64,000 bases of DNA from Gammaproteobacteria bacterium. GTDB lineage: Bacteria > Pseudomonadota > Gammaproteobacteria > Pseudomonadales > JADFDG01. Shown here in pieces: positions 1 through 8,062 of this stretch. Numbering within the stretch: the first letter of the stretch is position 1; every line of letters starts with the position of its first letter. Under the pieces are notes generated by a model. It saw only the letters and a program-made list of their open reading frames with translations, ran no database searches and was not told where the DNA came from. Both the position numbers and the translations under genes were made by a program. The stretch is from positions 99,372-163,371 of the forward strand of contig JADFDG010000001.1 of the NCBI GenBank assembly GCA_018262975.1, read 5' to 3'.

Positions 1-540
1 GTGCAGGCACTCAGGGTCCACGCCGTCGAACAGTTTCTTGCGCGACAGGTCGCTGATCGCCTGCTCGCGCGAGGGCCACACGCTGCGGCGGTTCTTGCTC
101 TTGCCGGCCGGGGTGACGCTGTCGGCCTTGCCCAGCCATTTGACGATCTGGAAGAAATACGCCTCGCCGCCGTTGATCAGCGGGGGATCCATCATGATGA
201 TGCCGCGAAAGCGCGCCGGGTCGCGGTGAGCCGCCATGAACGTCACCACGGCGCCCATCGAGTGGCCGAGGCCGTACACCGGACGGTTGGCGTTGGCATC
301 GATGAAAGCCAGCAATTCGCTCGCCAGGTTTCCCCAGTTGTCATTGATCGGGAAGCGCGGGTCGTGGCCGAGCATGTCGATGGCAAGTACCTCGACGTGC
401 GGCGCCAGGCATGCGAAGAACTTGCGGTAGGTCCCGGCCGGGAAGCCGTTGGCATGGGAAAAGACGACAAGCGGACGGTTCACTGCAGCAGCACCGCGAA
501 ACGACAGGGGCTGGCATGGTTGCCGGCAGGTCACGGGCAT
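1..540 (-). CDS. alpha/beta hydrolase, partial (C-terminus beyond window)
   Basis: The minus strand reads as an alpha/beta-hydrolase-fold enzyme of which about 180 residues are visible; the C-terminus lies off the left edge. An N-terminal oxyanion-type motif (VVFSHANGFPAGTY) is followed by a strand ending AIDMLGH and by the nucleophile elbow GLGHSMGA near residue 92, with Ser as nucleophile. The Asp/His part of the triad is not all visible. The ATG at 540 is the chosen start, although no strong Shine-Dalgarno precedes it. It is divergent from the exonuclease III gene with about 100 bp between them. Substrate unknown; an esterase or lipase-like role is possible. Confidence 0.85.
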   Translation of the reverse strand, partial: MPVTCRQPCQPLSFRGAAAVNRPLVVFSHANGFPAGTYRKFFACLAPHVEVLAIDMLGHDPRFPINDNWGNLASELLAFIDANANRPVYGLGHSMGAVVTFMAAHRDPARFRGIIMMDPPLINGGEAYFFQIVKWLGKADSVTPAGKSKNRRSVWPSREQAISDLSRKKLFDGVDPECLH

Positions 541-602
541 GTCAACGCGGGAAAGCCGGTGGCCGGCAGCGGGCGTGCCTGTGCGCGGCGGCCCTGCTCC
601 CC

Positions 603-608
603 TAGAAT
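603..608 (+). promoter_or_regulatory. -10 box TAGAAT upstream of exonuclease III
   Basis: TAGAAT lies 35 bp before the exonuclease III ATG and is followed by a G/C-rich stretch, as at several other genes in this window. No convincing -35 hexamer is visible. Confidence 0.4.
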
Positions 609-642
609 CCGGGTCCCCGCTCCCACCCGGACGACCCACCCG

Positions 643-1452
643 ATGCGCCTCGTCTGCTTCAACTGCAACGGCATCCGCTCACGGATGCACCAGCTGGCCG
701 CCATCGCGGAACGCCACGCCCCCGCCGTGATCGGCCTGCAGGAAACCAAGGTCACCGACGAGGACTTCCCGGTGGCGGACATCCGCGCGCTGGGCTACGA
801 GGTGGTCTACCACGGCCAGAAGAGCCACTACGGCGTCGCCCTGCTGTCGAAGGCCGCCCCGACCCGGGTGATCCGTGGCCTGCCGGCCGACGGGGAGGAA
901 GCGCAGCGCCGCCTGATCGGCATCGAGCTGCCCTTCGGCGACGGTACGCTCACCGTGCTCGACGGCTACTTCCCGCAGGGCGAGAACCGCGCGCACCCGA
1001 CCAAGTTCCCCGGCAAGCAGAAGTTCTACGCGGACGTCACGGCGTACGTTAAGCAGCAGCTTTCCCCGTCGCAGCCGGTGGTACTGATGGGCGACTTCAA
1101 CATCGCCCCCGACGACAAGGACATCGGCATCGGCGACGACAACCGCAAGCGCTGGCTCAAGGAAGGCCACACCAGCTTCCTGCCCGAGGAACGCGAGTGG
1201 TTCGCCGCGCTGATGGACTTCGGCTTCATCGACACCTGGCGCGCCCTGAACCCGGATGCCGATGACCGCTACAGCTGGTTCGATTACCGCAGCCGCGGTT
1301 TCGAACGGGATCCGAAGCGTGGCCTGCGCATCGACATGATCCTCGCCTCGCAGGCACTGGCCGGGCACATCACCGGTGCCGGCATCGACTACGAGTTGCG
1401 CGGGATGGACAAGCCGTCCGACCACTGCCCGCTGTGGGTGGACATCGACTGA
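643..1452 (+). CDS. xth: exodeoxyribonuclease III family protein
   Basis: A 269-residue enzyme of the exonuclease III/AP endonuclease (XthA) branch of the EEP phosphatase-nuclease superfamily, expected to act in base-excision repair in the cytoplasm. Visible motifs are FNCNGIRS at the N-terminus, the metal-ligand Glu in GLQETK, the YFPQG segment, GDFNIAPDDKD with catalytic Asp/Asn, RIDMIL, and C-terminal SDHCP with the catalytic His. Length fits the family. The reading frame is open well upstream, but family homology begins exactly at the ATG at 643, just after a -10-like box, so the upstream extension is not coding. The next gene starts 22 nt downstream. Confidence 0.93.
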   Translation: MRLVCFNCNGIRSRMHQLAAIAERHAPAVIGLQETKVTDEDFPVADIRALGYEVVYHGQKSHYGVALLSKAAPTRVIRGLPADGEEAQRRLIGIELPFGDGTLTVLDGYFPQGENRAHPTKFPGKQKFYADVTAYVKQQLSPSQPVVLMGDFNIAPDDKDIGIGDDNRKRWLKEGHTSFLPEEREWFAALMDFGFIDTWRALNPDADDRYSWFDYRSRGFERDPKRGLRIDMILASQALAGHITGAGIDYELRGMDKPSDHCPLWVDID

Positions 1453-1474
1453 CGGACTGCCGGCGGAGCGCGCG

Positions 1475-2491
1475 ATGAAGATCGACCTGTCGAAACTGCG
1501 TGGCAACCCGGAGGCACCGCTGCTGGTCGTTGACCTGTTGATGGTGCTGCTGGTGCTGTTCAACCTTGCCTGGATCGTGTTCAACGCGATGTTCGGCGTG
1601 CAGTGGTTCCAGGCCGGCATCGCCCTCGCCAGTCCCGGCTTCCACGCCTGGTACCGCGACACGATCCACCCGGATTTCCTCGAGTACGACGCGGTATTCG
1701 TGGCCATCTACGTCACCGAACTGCTGCTGCGCTGGGCCATCGCCATCTTCCGCCGCACCTACCACCGCTGGTTCTTCTACCCCTTCGTGCACTGGTACGA
1801 CGTGCTCGGCTGCATACCGGTCGGCTCGTTCCGCTGGCTGCGCGTGCTGCGGGTGGTGGCGCTGCTGTGGCGCCTGCAGAAGGAAGGCGTGCTCGACCTG
1901 CGCGACACCTGGCTGGTGCGTACCGCGCGCAAGTACCTGGACATCGTCACCGAGGAGATTTCCGACCGCGTGGTGCTCAACGTACTGGACGGCGTGCAGG
2001 CCGAAGTCGCCCGCGGCAACCCGGTGGTGCACCGCATCGGCAACGAGGTGCTGGCACCGCGCCGCGACGCCTTCGTGGGCTGGCTGGCCGGGCACCTGCA
2101 GGACGGCGTTGCCGCCAGCTGGGAGGAGCACCGCCCCGCCCTGCACGCCTGGCTGGCGCGCGCGGTGGCCGAGGGGATGGACGCCAGCAGCGAACTCAAG
2201 CGGCTGGAACAGTTGCCCGTGGTGGGCCCGGCCCTGGCCGGCGCGCTGGATGCCGCCGTGGCGGATATCGCCCGCAGCATCGTCGACCGGGCCGCCACCG
2301 ACCTGACCGACAGCACCACCCACGCGTACCTGCAGGCCACCCTGGCCAGCCTGCTGGCCGGCGGCGGCACCCGCGACGAACAGCTGGCCCGCCTGGTCCG
2401 GGAGACCCTGCTGGAGACCCTGGGCATCGTGAAACAACAGGTTGCCCTGCAGGAGTGGAAGGTGCGCGAGGCCACCGGCTACTACGATTGA
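1475..2491 (+). CDS. voltage-sensor-like (ion-transporter family) membrane protein
   Basis: A 338-residue protein. The first ~150 residues hold four hydrophobic segments: residues ~16-40, a segment with acidic residues (EYDAVFVAIYVTELLLRW), a third around HWYDVLGCIPVG, and an S4-like helix FRWLRVLRVVALL with Arg every third residue. This matches the S1-S4 voltage-sensor module of ion-transport proteins, but no pore loop or selectivity filter follows. The C-terminal ~190 residues are a soluble, Ala/Leu-rich helical region with no domain I recognise. It starts 22 nt after exonuclease III and may be cotranscribed. A voltage-sensing regulator or a proton-channel-like role is inference. Confidence 0.7.
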   Translation: MKIDLSKLRGNPEAPLLVVDLLMVLLVLFNLAWIVFNAMFGVQWFQAGIALASPGFHAWYRDTIHPDFLEYDAVFVAIYVTELLLRWAIAIFRRTYHRWFFYPFVHWYDVLGCIPVGSFRWLRVLRVVALLWRLQKEGVLDLRDTWLVRTARKYLDIVTEEISDRVVLNVLDGVQAEVARGNPVVHRIGNEVLAPRRDAFVGWLAGHLQDGVAASWEEHRPALHAWLARAVAEGMDASSELKRLEQLPVVGPALAGALDAAVADIARSIVDRAATDLTDSTTHAYLQATLASLLAGGGTRDEQLARLVRETLLETLGIVKQQVALQEWKVREATGYYD

Positions 2492-2530
2492 CGTAGTCGG
2501 CTAATGACTTTCCCCTATAGGAGTGCGCGA

Positions 2531-2558
2531 TTGCTTAACCGTAACCTGCTCCTATAAT
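2531..2558 (+). promoter_or_regulatory. sigma70-type promoter for the receiver gene
   Basis: A -35-like TTGCTT (2531-2536) and a perfect -10 TATAAT (2553-2558) are separated by 16 bp, in the gap before the response-regulator gene, which starts 63 bp downstream. Confidence 0.65.
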
Positions 2559-2620
2559 GGCCGCCGGCCAAAGAAGCCCTTATCAGCAGCAAAGTGACGC
2601 GGTAACCCGCCATCCAGCCC

Positions 2621-3118
2621 ATGAACGACGGCATCGAAAAGAAGGACGCACCCGACCTGCCGACGCCCAACGTGTTGCTGGTCGATGACACGCCGGAGAA
2701 CCTCGTCGCCCTGGAAGTGGTGCTCGAGGACCTCGACTGCAACCTGATCAAGGCCAGCTCCGGCCAGCAGGCGCTGGGCATCCTCCTGAAGAAGGACGTG
2801 TCGCTGGTACTGCTCGACGTACAGATGCCGGAAATGGACGGCTTCGAGGTGGCGGCGCTGATGCGCAACAACCCGAAGACCAAGAACATCCCGATCATCT
2901 TCGTCACCGCCATCAGCAAGGAACAGAAGTACGTGCACCAGGGCTACAAGGCCGGCGCCGTCGATTACCTGTTCAAGCCCATCGAGCCGATCATCCTCAA
3001 GGGCAAGGTCAACTTCTTCCTCGAACTCGACAAGCAGAAGCGTCGCCTCGAGGCCAAGCTGGCCGCCGCACGCCAGTCCGAGAAGGTCTGGCTGGACACC
3101 CTCAGCAAGGGCGGCTGA
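2621..3118 (+). CDS. stand-alone receiver (REC) response regulator
   Basis: A 165-residue single-domain response regulator. It has a short acidic N-terminal extension, then the receiver core with acidic pocket VDDTPEN, phospho-acceptor Asp in LLDVQMPEMDG, conserved Thr in FVTA and Lys in FKPIEP. After the core there is only a charged helix (ELDKQKRRLEAKLAAARQ) that resembles a linker to an output domain, but none follows. It probably acts by protein-protein contact, for example with the kinase or the HD-GYP protein encoded next. It has its own TATAAT promoter. Confidence 0.92.
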   Translation: MNDGIEKKDAPDLPTPNVLLVDDTPENLVALEVVLEDLDCNLIKASSGQQALGILLKKDVSLVLLDVQMPEMDGFEVAALMRNNPKTKNIPIIFVTAISKEQKYVHQGYKAGAVDYLFKPIEPIILKGKVNFFLELDKQKRRLEAKLAAARQSEKVWLDTLSKGG

Positions 3119-3138
3119 ACCGCCGCCGCCAATTCCCC

Positions 3139-3166
3139 TTTGCGGGTCAGGCTTTGTTCGTATAAT
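3139..3166 (+). promoter_or_regulatory. sigma70-type promoter for the Ser/Thr kinase gene
   Basis: A perfect TATAAT (3161-3166) lies 35 bp before the kinase ATG. A TTTGCG hexamer (3139-3144) lies 16 bp upstream as a weak -35. Confidence 0.55.
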
Positions 3167-3201
3167 CCCGGGCATCATCCGATGCCACAGGGACGTCCGC
3201 C

Positions 3202-4416
3202 ATGACCCAGTCACCCCCATCCTTGCCGGACATCCCCGGCTACCGGCTGCGCAAGCTGCTCGGCCGCGGCGGCATGGCCACCGTATTCCTCGCCGAACCG
3301 GACGGCGGCGGTGCGAAGGTGGCGGTCAAGGTGATGCGCGCCCCGCCCGGCGCCGACCACGAATGGTCCGCGCGCTTCCTGCGCGAAGCGGCCATCCTGC
3401 AGAAATTCGACCACCCGAACATCGTCAAGGTGTACGCCGTCGGCGAGAACAACGGCGACCACTACATGGTCATGGAACACCTCGACCATGGTGACCTCAC
3501 CACCTGGATCAAGCAGGGGCTGCAGCCGGTCGATGCACTGCGCGTGCTCAGGCCGATCGCGCTGGCGCTCGATTACGCACACCAGCAGGGCTACATCCAC
3601 CGCGACGTGAAGCCGGACAACGTGCTGTTCCGCGCCGACGGCACACCGGTGCTGACCGACTTCGGCGTGGCACGCCCGCGCCGCGCCGACGTGCGCCTCA
3701 CGCAGATGGGCATGGTGGTGGGCACGCCCAAGTACATGAGCCCCGAACAGCACAAGGGCCTCGACGTCGATACCCGCTCGGACATCTACTCGCTGGGCAT
3801 CGTCTTCTACGAGATGCTCACCCGCGAAGTGCCCTTCGACGGCGCCGACAGCATGTCCATCGGCATGAAACACCTCGGCGAGCCCGTGCCGCGCCTGCCG
3901 CCGAAGTTCGCGCGCTTCCAGCGCCTGATGGACACGCTGCTGGAGAAGGATCCCGGCAAGCGCATCGCGCGCGGCGAGACGGTGGCCAAGGCCATCGACC
4001 TGCTGCTGTCGCAGCCGGAACCATCCGCGAAGCTGGCGATCGCCGCCACCAACGCGCTGGCACGCGGCATCGACGTCAAGGAGACCGAGACCAAGACCGG
4101 CATGTTCAGCAAGGCCTGCGACATCGCCATCAGCATCGGCGCGCAGGACTACGAGACACTGCAGAAGCACTGCGCGACGGCGACCAGCGCGCTGTTCGAC
4201 TGGCAGAAGGATGCCGGCAAGAAGGCTCGCAACATTTCCATCGATTTCTTCGTGCACCCATGGATCCTGGCGCGGGCACGCGATTACGCGAAGAAACTGT
4301 CGCAGAGCGAGGACTATGCGTTCCTGCAGGAACGCAAGGCCAGGGTGCGCATCCATGACCTGGACGGCACCCTGGAACAGGAGCTCGTGCTGGGCGAGGC
4401 CCCGGCGCAGGCCTAG
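3202..4416 (+). CDS. Ser/Thr protein kinase (PknB/Hanks type), soluble
   Basis: A 404-residue kinase. The catalytic domain spans residues ~14-270, with glycine loop GRGGMATVFLAE, Lys in VAVKVM, catalytic loop HRDVKPDN (133-140), DFGVA (153-157) and SPEQ activation-segment end. There is no transmembrane segment, PASTA or other known sensor domain. The C-terminal ~125 residues form a charged region I do not recognise. It follows a stand-alone receiver gene and converges on an HD-GYP gene, suggesting a local phospho-signalling module (inference). Its stop codon overlaps the stop of the convergent HD-GYP gene inside CCTAGG. Confidence 0.92.
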   Translation: MTQSPPSLPDIPGYRLRKLLGRGGMATVFLAEPDGGGAKVAVKVMRAPPGADHEWSARFLREAAILQKFDHPNIVKVYAVGENNGDHYMVMEHLDHGDLTTWIKQGLQPVDALRVLRPIALALDYAHQQGYIHRDVKPDNVLFRADGTPVLTDFGVARPRRADVRLTQMGMVVGTPKYMSPEQHKGLDVDTRSDIYSLGIVFYEMLTREVPFDGADSMSIGMKHLGEPVPRLPPKFARFQRLMDTLLEKDPGKRIARGETVAKAIDLLLSQPEPSAKLAIAATNALARGIDVKETETKTGMFSKACDIAISIGAQDYETLQKHCATATSALFDWQKDAGKKARNISIDFFVHPWILARARDYAKKLSQSEDYAFLQERKARVRIHDLDGTLEQELVLGEAPAQA

Positions 4417-5675
4417 GCCTGGCTGACCTTCAGCAGTTTCGGGTCAATGCCGTACTCGCCCGGCTTCAGGCAACGGGCGATCGACAGCGGTTGGCCCGCG
4501 CTGTCCATGGTCACCTGCATCAGGTCGACCACTTCCGGCTGCGACAGCAGGTTCTGTTCGTGGTCGGCCACCACCATCACCTGCGGGCGCAGGCGACGCG
4601 CGGTGTTCTGCGACACCACAACGCCCACTTCGCGGGTGCTCAACTGCACCAGCGTGCCGGTCGGGTACACGCCCACCGCCTGGATGAACTGCTCGATCAG
4701 CTGGCCCTGGAACAACTTGTCGCGCGCTTCGTACAGCATCGACACCGCCTCGCTGGAGGTGCGTGCCTCGGCGTACGGACGCGGGCTGGTGATGGCATCG
4801 TAGGTATCGACGATGCCGGCCATGCGCGCCAGCAGCGGGATGTCGGTGCCCACCAGCTTGTAGGGGTAACCGCCGCCGTCGAAACGTTCGTGGTGGAACT
4901 GCACCACGGAGATGACGGTCTCGCTGACACCGCGGCACTGGCGCAGGATTTCCACGCCGTACTCCACGTGCTTGCGCACCTGCGCCATTTCGTCCTCGGT
5001 CAACTTGCCGGGCTTCATCAGCAGCGTGCGCGGGATCTTCGTCTTGCCGACCTCGGAGAGCAGCACGCCCAGCGCCAGTTCCTCGAGGATGTCCTTGGGC
5101 AGGCCCAGGTGGCGACCGAACACCAGCGCCCAGATGGAGGAACGCAGCGAGTGCGCGTAGGAGTACGAATCCGCGTCGCGCACGCGCGACAACCAGACGA
5201 AGGCGTCCGGGTTGCGCACCACGCTGTTCACCATGAGGCCGGCGGCTTTCTTCACCACCAGGAAGTTGAGTTCCTTGCCGCTGCGCACGTCGTTGAGCAC
5301 CTGGACCACCGCACGGGCGATCTCCTGGTGCAGCGTGGCGGCCACCGCCACTTCCTTCTGCAGCGGTTGCGACACCTGGTAGGCAACCGGATCGAACTTG
5401 CGGATGCGCGCGGCGGGATTCACCACCCCGGCCGGACTGCGCTTCGCGCCACCGGTCACCACCGGTGCGGGCTCGAAACTCGCCTGCACGCGGCTCAGCC
5501 GGCGATCGACGTAGACGAACTTGCAGAAGCGACGCAGTTGCTCGATGTCCTGCTGCGTACTGACATGGAAGCCCTGGATCGGGAACGGAGTCTCCACCCA
5601 GGGACGATCCAGCGCCGACACGTACATGCCGATCGCCAGATCCATGGTGCTGACTTTTTCCTGTTTGCTGCTCAT
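4413..5675 (-). CDS. HD-GYP family protein with degenerate HD motif
   Basis: A 420-residue protein with an N-terminal DUF3391-like region (residues ~1-130) and a C-terminal HD-GYP domain (~160-360). HD-GYP proteins normally hydrolyse cyclic-di-GMP. The signature segment HHERFDGGGYP (~258-268), the helix RKHVEYG and DTYDA are intact. The metal-binding His-Asp pair that should read LLHDIGK is replaced by LLSEVGK (Ser207-Glu208). Catalysis is therefore doubtful and a c-di-GMP-binding or protein-docking role is possible. The ~295-bp gap upstream is shared with the divergent HopJ-family gene. Confidence 0.88.
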   Translation of the reverse strand: MSSKQEKVSTMDLAIGMYVSALDRPWVETPFPIQGFHVSTQQDIEQLRRFCKFVYVDRRLSRVQASFEPAPVVTGGAKRSPAGVVNPAARIRKFDPVAYQVSQPLQKEVAVAATLHQEIARAVVQVLNDVRSGKELNFLVVKKAAGLMVNSVVRNPDAFVWLSRVRDADSYSYAHSLRSSIWALVFGRHLGLPKDILEELALGVLLSEVGKTKIPRTLLMKPGKLTEDEMAQVRKHVEYGVEILRQCRGVSETVISVVQFHHERFDGGGYPYKLVGTDIPLLARMAGIVDTYDAITSPRPYAEARTSSEAVSMLYEARDKLFQGQLIEQFIQAVGVYPTGTLVQLSTREVGVVVSQNTARRLRPQVMVVADHEQNLLSQPEVVDLMQVTMDSAGQPLSIARCLKPGEYGIDPKLLKVSQA

Positions 5676-5708
5676 GTTCGGTACCCGCTGACCTTTGGCC
5701 CGGAAGGG

Positions 5709-5725
5709 GTGACGCTGCGCGTCAC
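5709..5725. promoter_or_regulatory. inverted repeat upstream of HD-GYP gene
   Basis: GTGACGC and GCGTCAC form perfect 7-bp arms separated by 3 nt, about 35-50 bp upstream of the HD-GYP start. It could be an operator or a 5'-leader hairpin. Further upstream the AT-rich stretch at 5751-5760 could supply a minus-strand -10. Assignment is tentative. Confidence 0.3.
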
Positions 5726-5832
5726 TCTGCCCTCCTGCCTCTTCGTGAGGCTATATATACAACAGTCTTCCTAGTATCCCCCCGGAACGGCATCACACTT
5801 TATTCTTAAATGCCGGATTCCGCGACGAACGG

Positions 5833-5838
5833 TATACT
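5833..5838 (+). promoter_or_regulatory. -10 box TATACT upstream of HopJ-family gene
   Basis: TATACT lies in the intergenic stretch, giving a leader of about 125 nt before the HopJ-family start. No clear -35 was seen. Nothing else stands out between 5840 and 5970. Confidence 0.35.
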
Positions 5839-5970
5839 GCTCCTTTGTGGACAATGAGTTAGCACATCCGTCCTGCCTGGCGCCTGCCAGGCCCGGCCGG
5901 AGGCGGCGCACCCACCCATCTAAGCCGTTCGACCTAGACAAATATTGTCACCCCAGGGGAACCCGTTTCC

Positions 5971-6336
5971 ATGCATCAGGATTTTACCCGCCTGCTGGCG
6001 GCTGCCGCCAACGACACCATCGTCTTCCAGGACGTCATCGCCACCATCCGTCGCCACTACGAGTGCAGCCCGGTCGCCTTCCGCACCGGCGCCGGCACCT
6101 CGCGCGAGACGGACAACCCGGCGGGCACCAATGCCGGGTCCTCCCAACTGCTGGCCTTCGCCCGCCGCCTCGGCCTCGACGAACAGACCACCCTGGCACT
6201 GTATGGCGAGCACTACCGCGACGTGCTCAAGGACCCCGCCGGCAGCGCACATGCCAACATCCGCGCCTTCATGGCCAACGGCTGGGCCGGCGTGGTACTG
6301 GCCGCCGATCCCCTGCGCTTGCTCGGTCCGAGCTGA
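5971..6336 (+). CDS. HopJ type III effector family protein
   Basis: A 121-residue protein matching the HopJ family throughout its length. It has the FQDVIATIRRHYECSPVAF start, an internal AGTNAGSSQLLAFA segment, the QTTLALYGEHYRDVL stretch and the conserved NIRAFMANGWAGV C-terminus. The family was named from a Pseudomonas syringae secreted effector but is widespread in free-living gammaproteobacteria as a small cytoplasmic protein of unknown role. There is no signal peptide and no secretion-system neighbour, so an effector role here is unlikely. An AGGGGA ribosome-binding site precedes the ATG. Confidence 0.85.
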   Translation: MHQDFTRLLAAAANDTIVFQDVIATIRRHYECSPVAFRTGAGTSRETDNPAGTNAGSSQLLAFARRLGLDEQTTLALYGEHYRDVLKDPAGSAHANIRAFMANGWAGVVLAADPLRLLGPS

Positions 6337-6343
6337 GCCGTCT

Positions 6344-6838
6344 TCAGGGCAGGTGCGGCGCGACCGGATGCACCAGCCGCATCAATCCCGGGGCCACCAG
6401 TTCCCCGCGGAACAGGGCCCCGCAGGCGGTGCCCAGCCCCGGCGCCCGGCGCGCATCGCCATCGACCAGCAGGCCGAACAGCGCACCGACCAGCGGCATG
6501 TGCGTCACCACCACCAGGGTGCCCGCTTCCGGCATCGCCTCGCCGATACGCGCCAGCGCCCGCTGCGGATCATCGTCGGGCGTGATGCCGGCCAGCACGG
6601 CAACGTCCGCGACCCCCAGCGCAGCGGCCACCAGCGCCGCCGTCTCGCGGGCGCGCAGGTAGGGACTGCAGGCCACCCGGACCGGGCGCCGCACCTTCCC
6701 TGCCAGCACCAGCCCCGCGAGGTGCGCTTGCTCGCGGCCGTGCAGGGTCAGCGCACGCAACTCGTCGCGTGCCGCCATGCGCTCGGCCTCGCCGTGGCGC
6801 AGCAGCACCAGGTCCGCCGGTTCAGCCACCGTGGACAC
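6344..6838 (-). CDS. sixA: phosphohistidine phosphatase SixA
   Basis: A 164-residue histidine-phosphatase-superfamily protein of SixA type, which removes phosphate from phosphohistidine on proteins. It shows the catalytic LLRHGEAE motif near the N-terminus, SPYLRARETA, and the second catalytic His in VVVTHMP. The length is typical of SixA. The GTG start at 6838 overlaps the 3' end of gpsA by 17 nt, implying translational coupling in a gpsA-sixA operon; a second GTG three codons in is an alternative start. Confidence 0.85.
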   Translation of the reverse strand: MSTVAEPADLVLLRHGEAERMAARDELRALTLHGREQAHLAGLVLAGKVRRPVRVACSPYLRARETAALVAAALGVADVAVLAGITPDDDPQRALARIGEAMPEAGTLVVVTHMPLVGALFGLLVDGDARRAPGLGTACGALFRGELVAPGLMRLVHPVAPHLP

Positions 6839-7844
6839 CGGTGATGAACTCGAAGTCGCTGTTCTGGTCGCCGCTCATCAATCGCTTGATGATCGACGGC
6901 AGCGGTTGCTGCTCGAAGATGATGTCGTACAGGCCGGTGGCCAGCGGCATGTAAACCCCCAGCTCATCGGCCTTGTGCTTCACCAGGCGCAGGGTATTCA
7001 CGCCCTCGGCGGTCTGGCCCAGCGATTTCTCGGCGTCGGCGACCGGCACGCCCTGGCCGATCTTGAAACCCACCTGGTAATTGCGGCTGAGCGGCGACGA
7101 GCAGGTCACCACGAGGTCGCCGACGCCGGCCAGGCCGAGGAACGTCAGCGTGTTGCCACCCATGCGCTCGGCAAAACGGCTCATTTCCACCAGCGCGCGG
7201 GTGATCAGCATGGCCTTGGTGTTGTGGCCCAGGCCCAGCGCGTCGGCCATGCCGGTGGCGATCGCGTAGATGTTCTTCAGGGCACCGGCCAGCTCCACGC
7301 CGAAGGTGTCCTGGTTGGCGTAGACACGGAAATACGAGCACGACAGCGCCTGCTGCACGGTCTCGCGCACGTCGGCATTGGCGCTGGCGATCACCGAGCC
7401 GGTGAGCATCCGGCCGGCAATTTCCTTGGCGAGGTTCGGACCGCTGAGCACTCCCACGCGGTCGCTGCCGGTCTCCTGTGCGACCAGCTGGCTCATCAGC
7501 AGGAAACCATCCGCCCAGATCCCCTTGGTGCAGCTGACCAGCAGGGCATCGGCGCGCAGCGCCGGCCGCATGTCCCGCAACACGTCGCGGAATGCGCGGC
7601 TGGGCACGGCGATGAACACCAGCTCAGAGTCGGCCACGCTGCCGGCCAGGTCGGTGGTGGGGACCAGTGCCGGGTTGAGGCGGAAGCCAGGCAGGTAGCG
7701 GCTGTTGATGCCGGTATCGCGGATCTCGGCGACCGCGTTGGCGTCACGCAGGCACAGGCGGACGAGATGGCCGTTGTCGGCCAGGATGTTGGCAATGGCA
7801 GTACCGAAACTGCCGCCACCGATGACCACGGTGCGGTGCGCCAC
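6822..7844 (-). CDS. gpsA: NAD(P)+-dependent glycerol-3-phosphate dehydrogenase
   Basis: A 340-residue enzyme making sn-glycerol 3-phosphate from dihydroxyacetone phosphate for phospholipid synthesis. The Rossmann fingerprint GGGSFGTA opens the protein. SGPNLAKEI and the substrate-binding block KNIYAIATGMADALGLG with NTKAMLITRAL are characteristic. The frame is open further upstream, but a GTG at 7844 preceded by GGAGGT at 5-nt spacing marks the start and gives the family length. sixA overlaps its 3' end. Confidence 0.95.
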   Translation of the reverse strand: MAHRTVVIGGGSFGTAIANILADNGHLVRLCLRDANAVAEIRDTGINSRYLPGFRLNPALVPTTDLAGSVADSELVFIAVPSRAFRDVLRDMRPALRADALLVSCTKGIWADGFLLMSQLVAQETGSDRVGVLSGPNLAKEIAGRMLTGSVIASANADVRETVQQALSCSYFRVYANQDTFGVELAGALKNIYAIATGMADALGLGHNTKAMLITRALVEMSRFAERMGGNTLTFLGLAGVGDLVVTCSSPLSRNYQVGFKIGQGVPVADAEKSLGQTAEGVNTLRLVKHKADELGVYMPLATGLYDIIFEQQPLPSIIKRLMSGDQNSDFEFITGVHGG

Positions 7845-8062
7845 GCAGGACCTCCGGGAAAATGCGGATGGGACCGCCGGACGGCAGGCCCCAGGATGGG
7901 CCGATGATAGCCGCTGCAGGTGGCGTCGCCCACGTCCGTCGGCCGGCCACTGCCGCACGGCCGGCTTTTACAGAAACGCAACGGACGGACGCCCCCCCGG
8001 TGCTAACCTGACTTCATCCAGTGGTCTGATGGTCGCTCTGGGAGCGGCCCGGAGCTAACTTC

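Noticed and set aside
1..642. Upstream extension of the exonuclease III frame to position 1
   Set aside because: The minus strand here encodes an alpha/beta hydrolase with a GHSMG elbow, and the nuclease homology begins only at 643.
5971..6336. Evidence of type III secretion or pathogenicity
   Set aside because: Family naming only; no secretion genes or secretion signal are visible.
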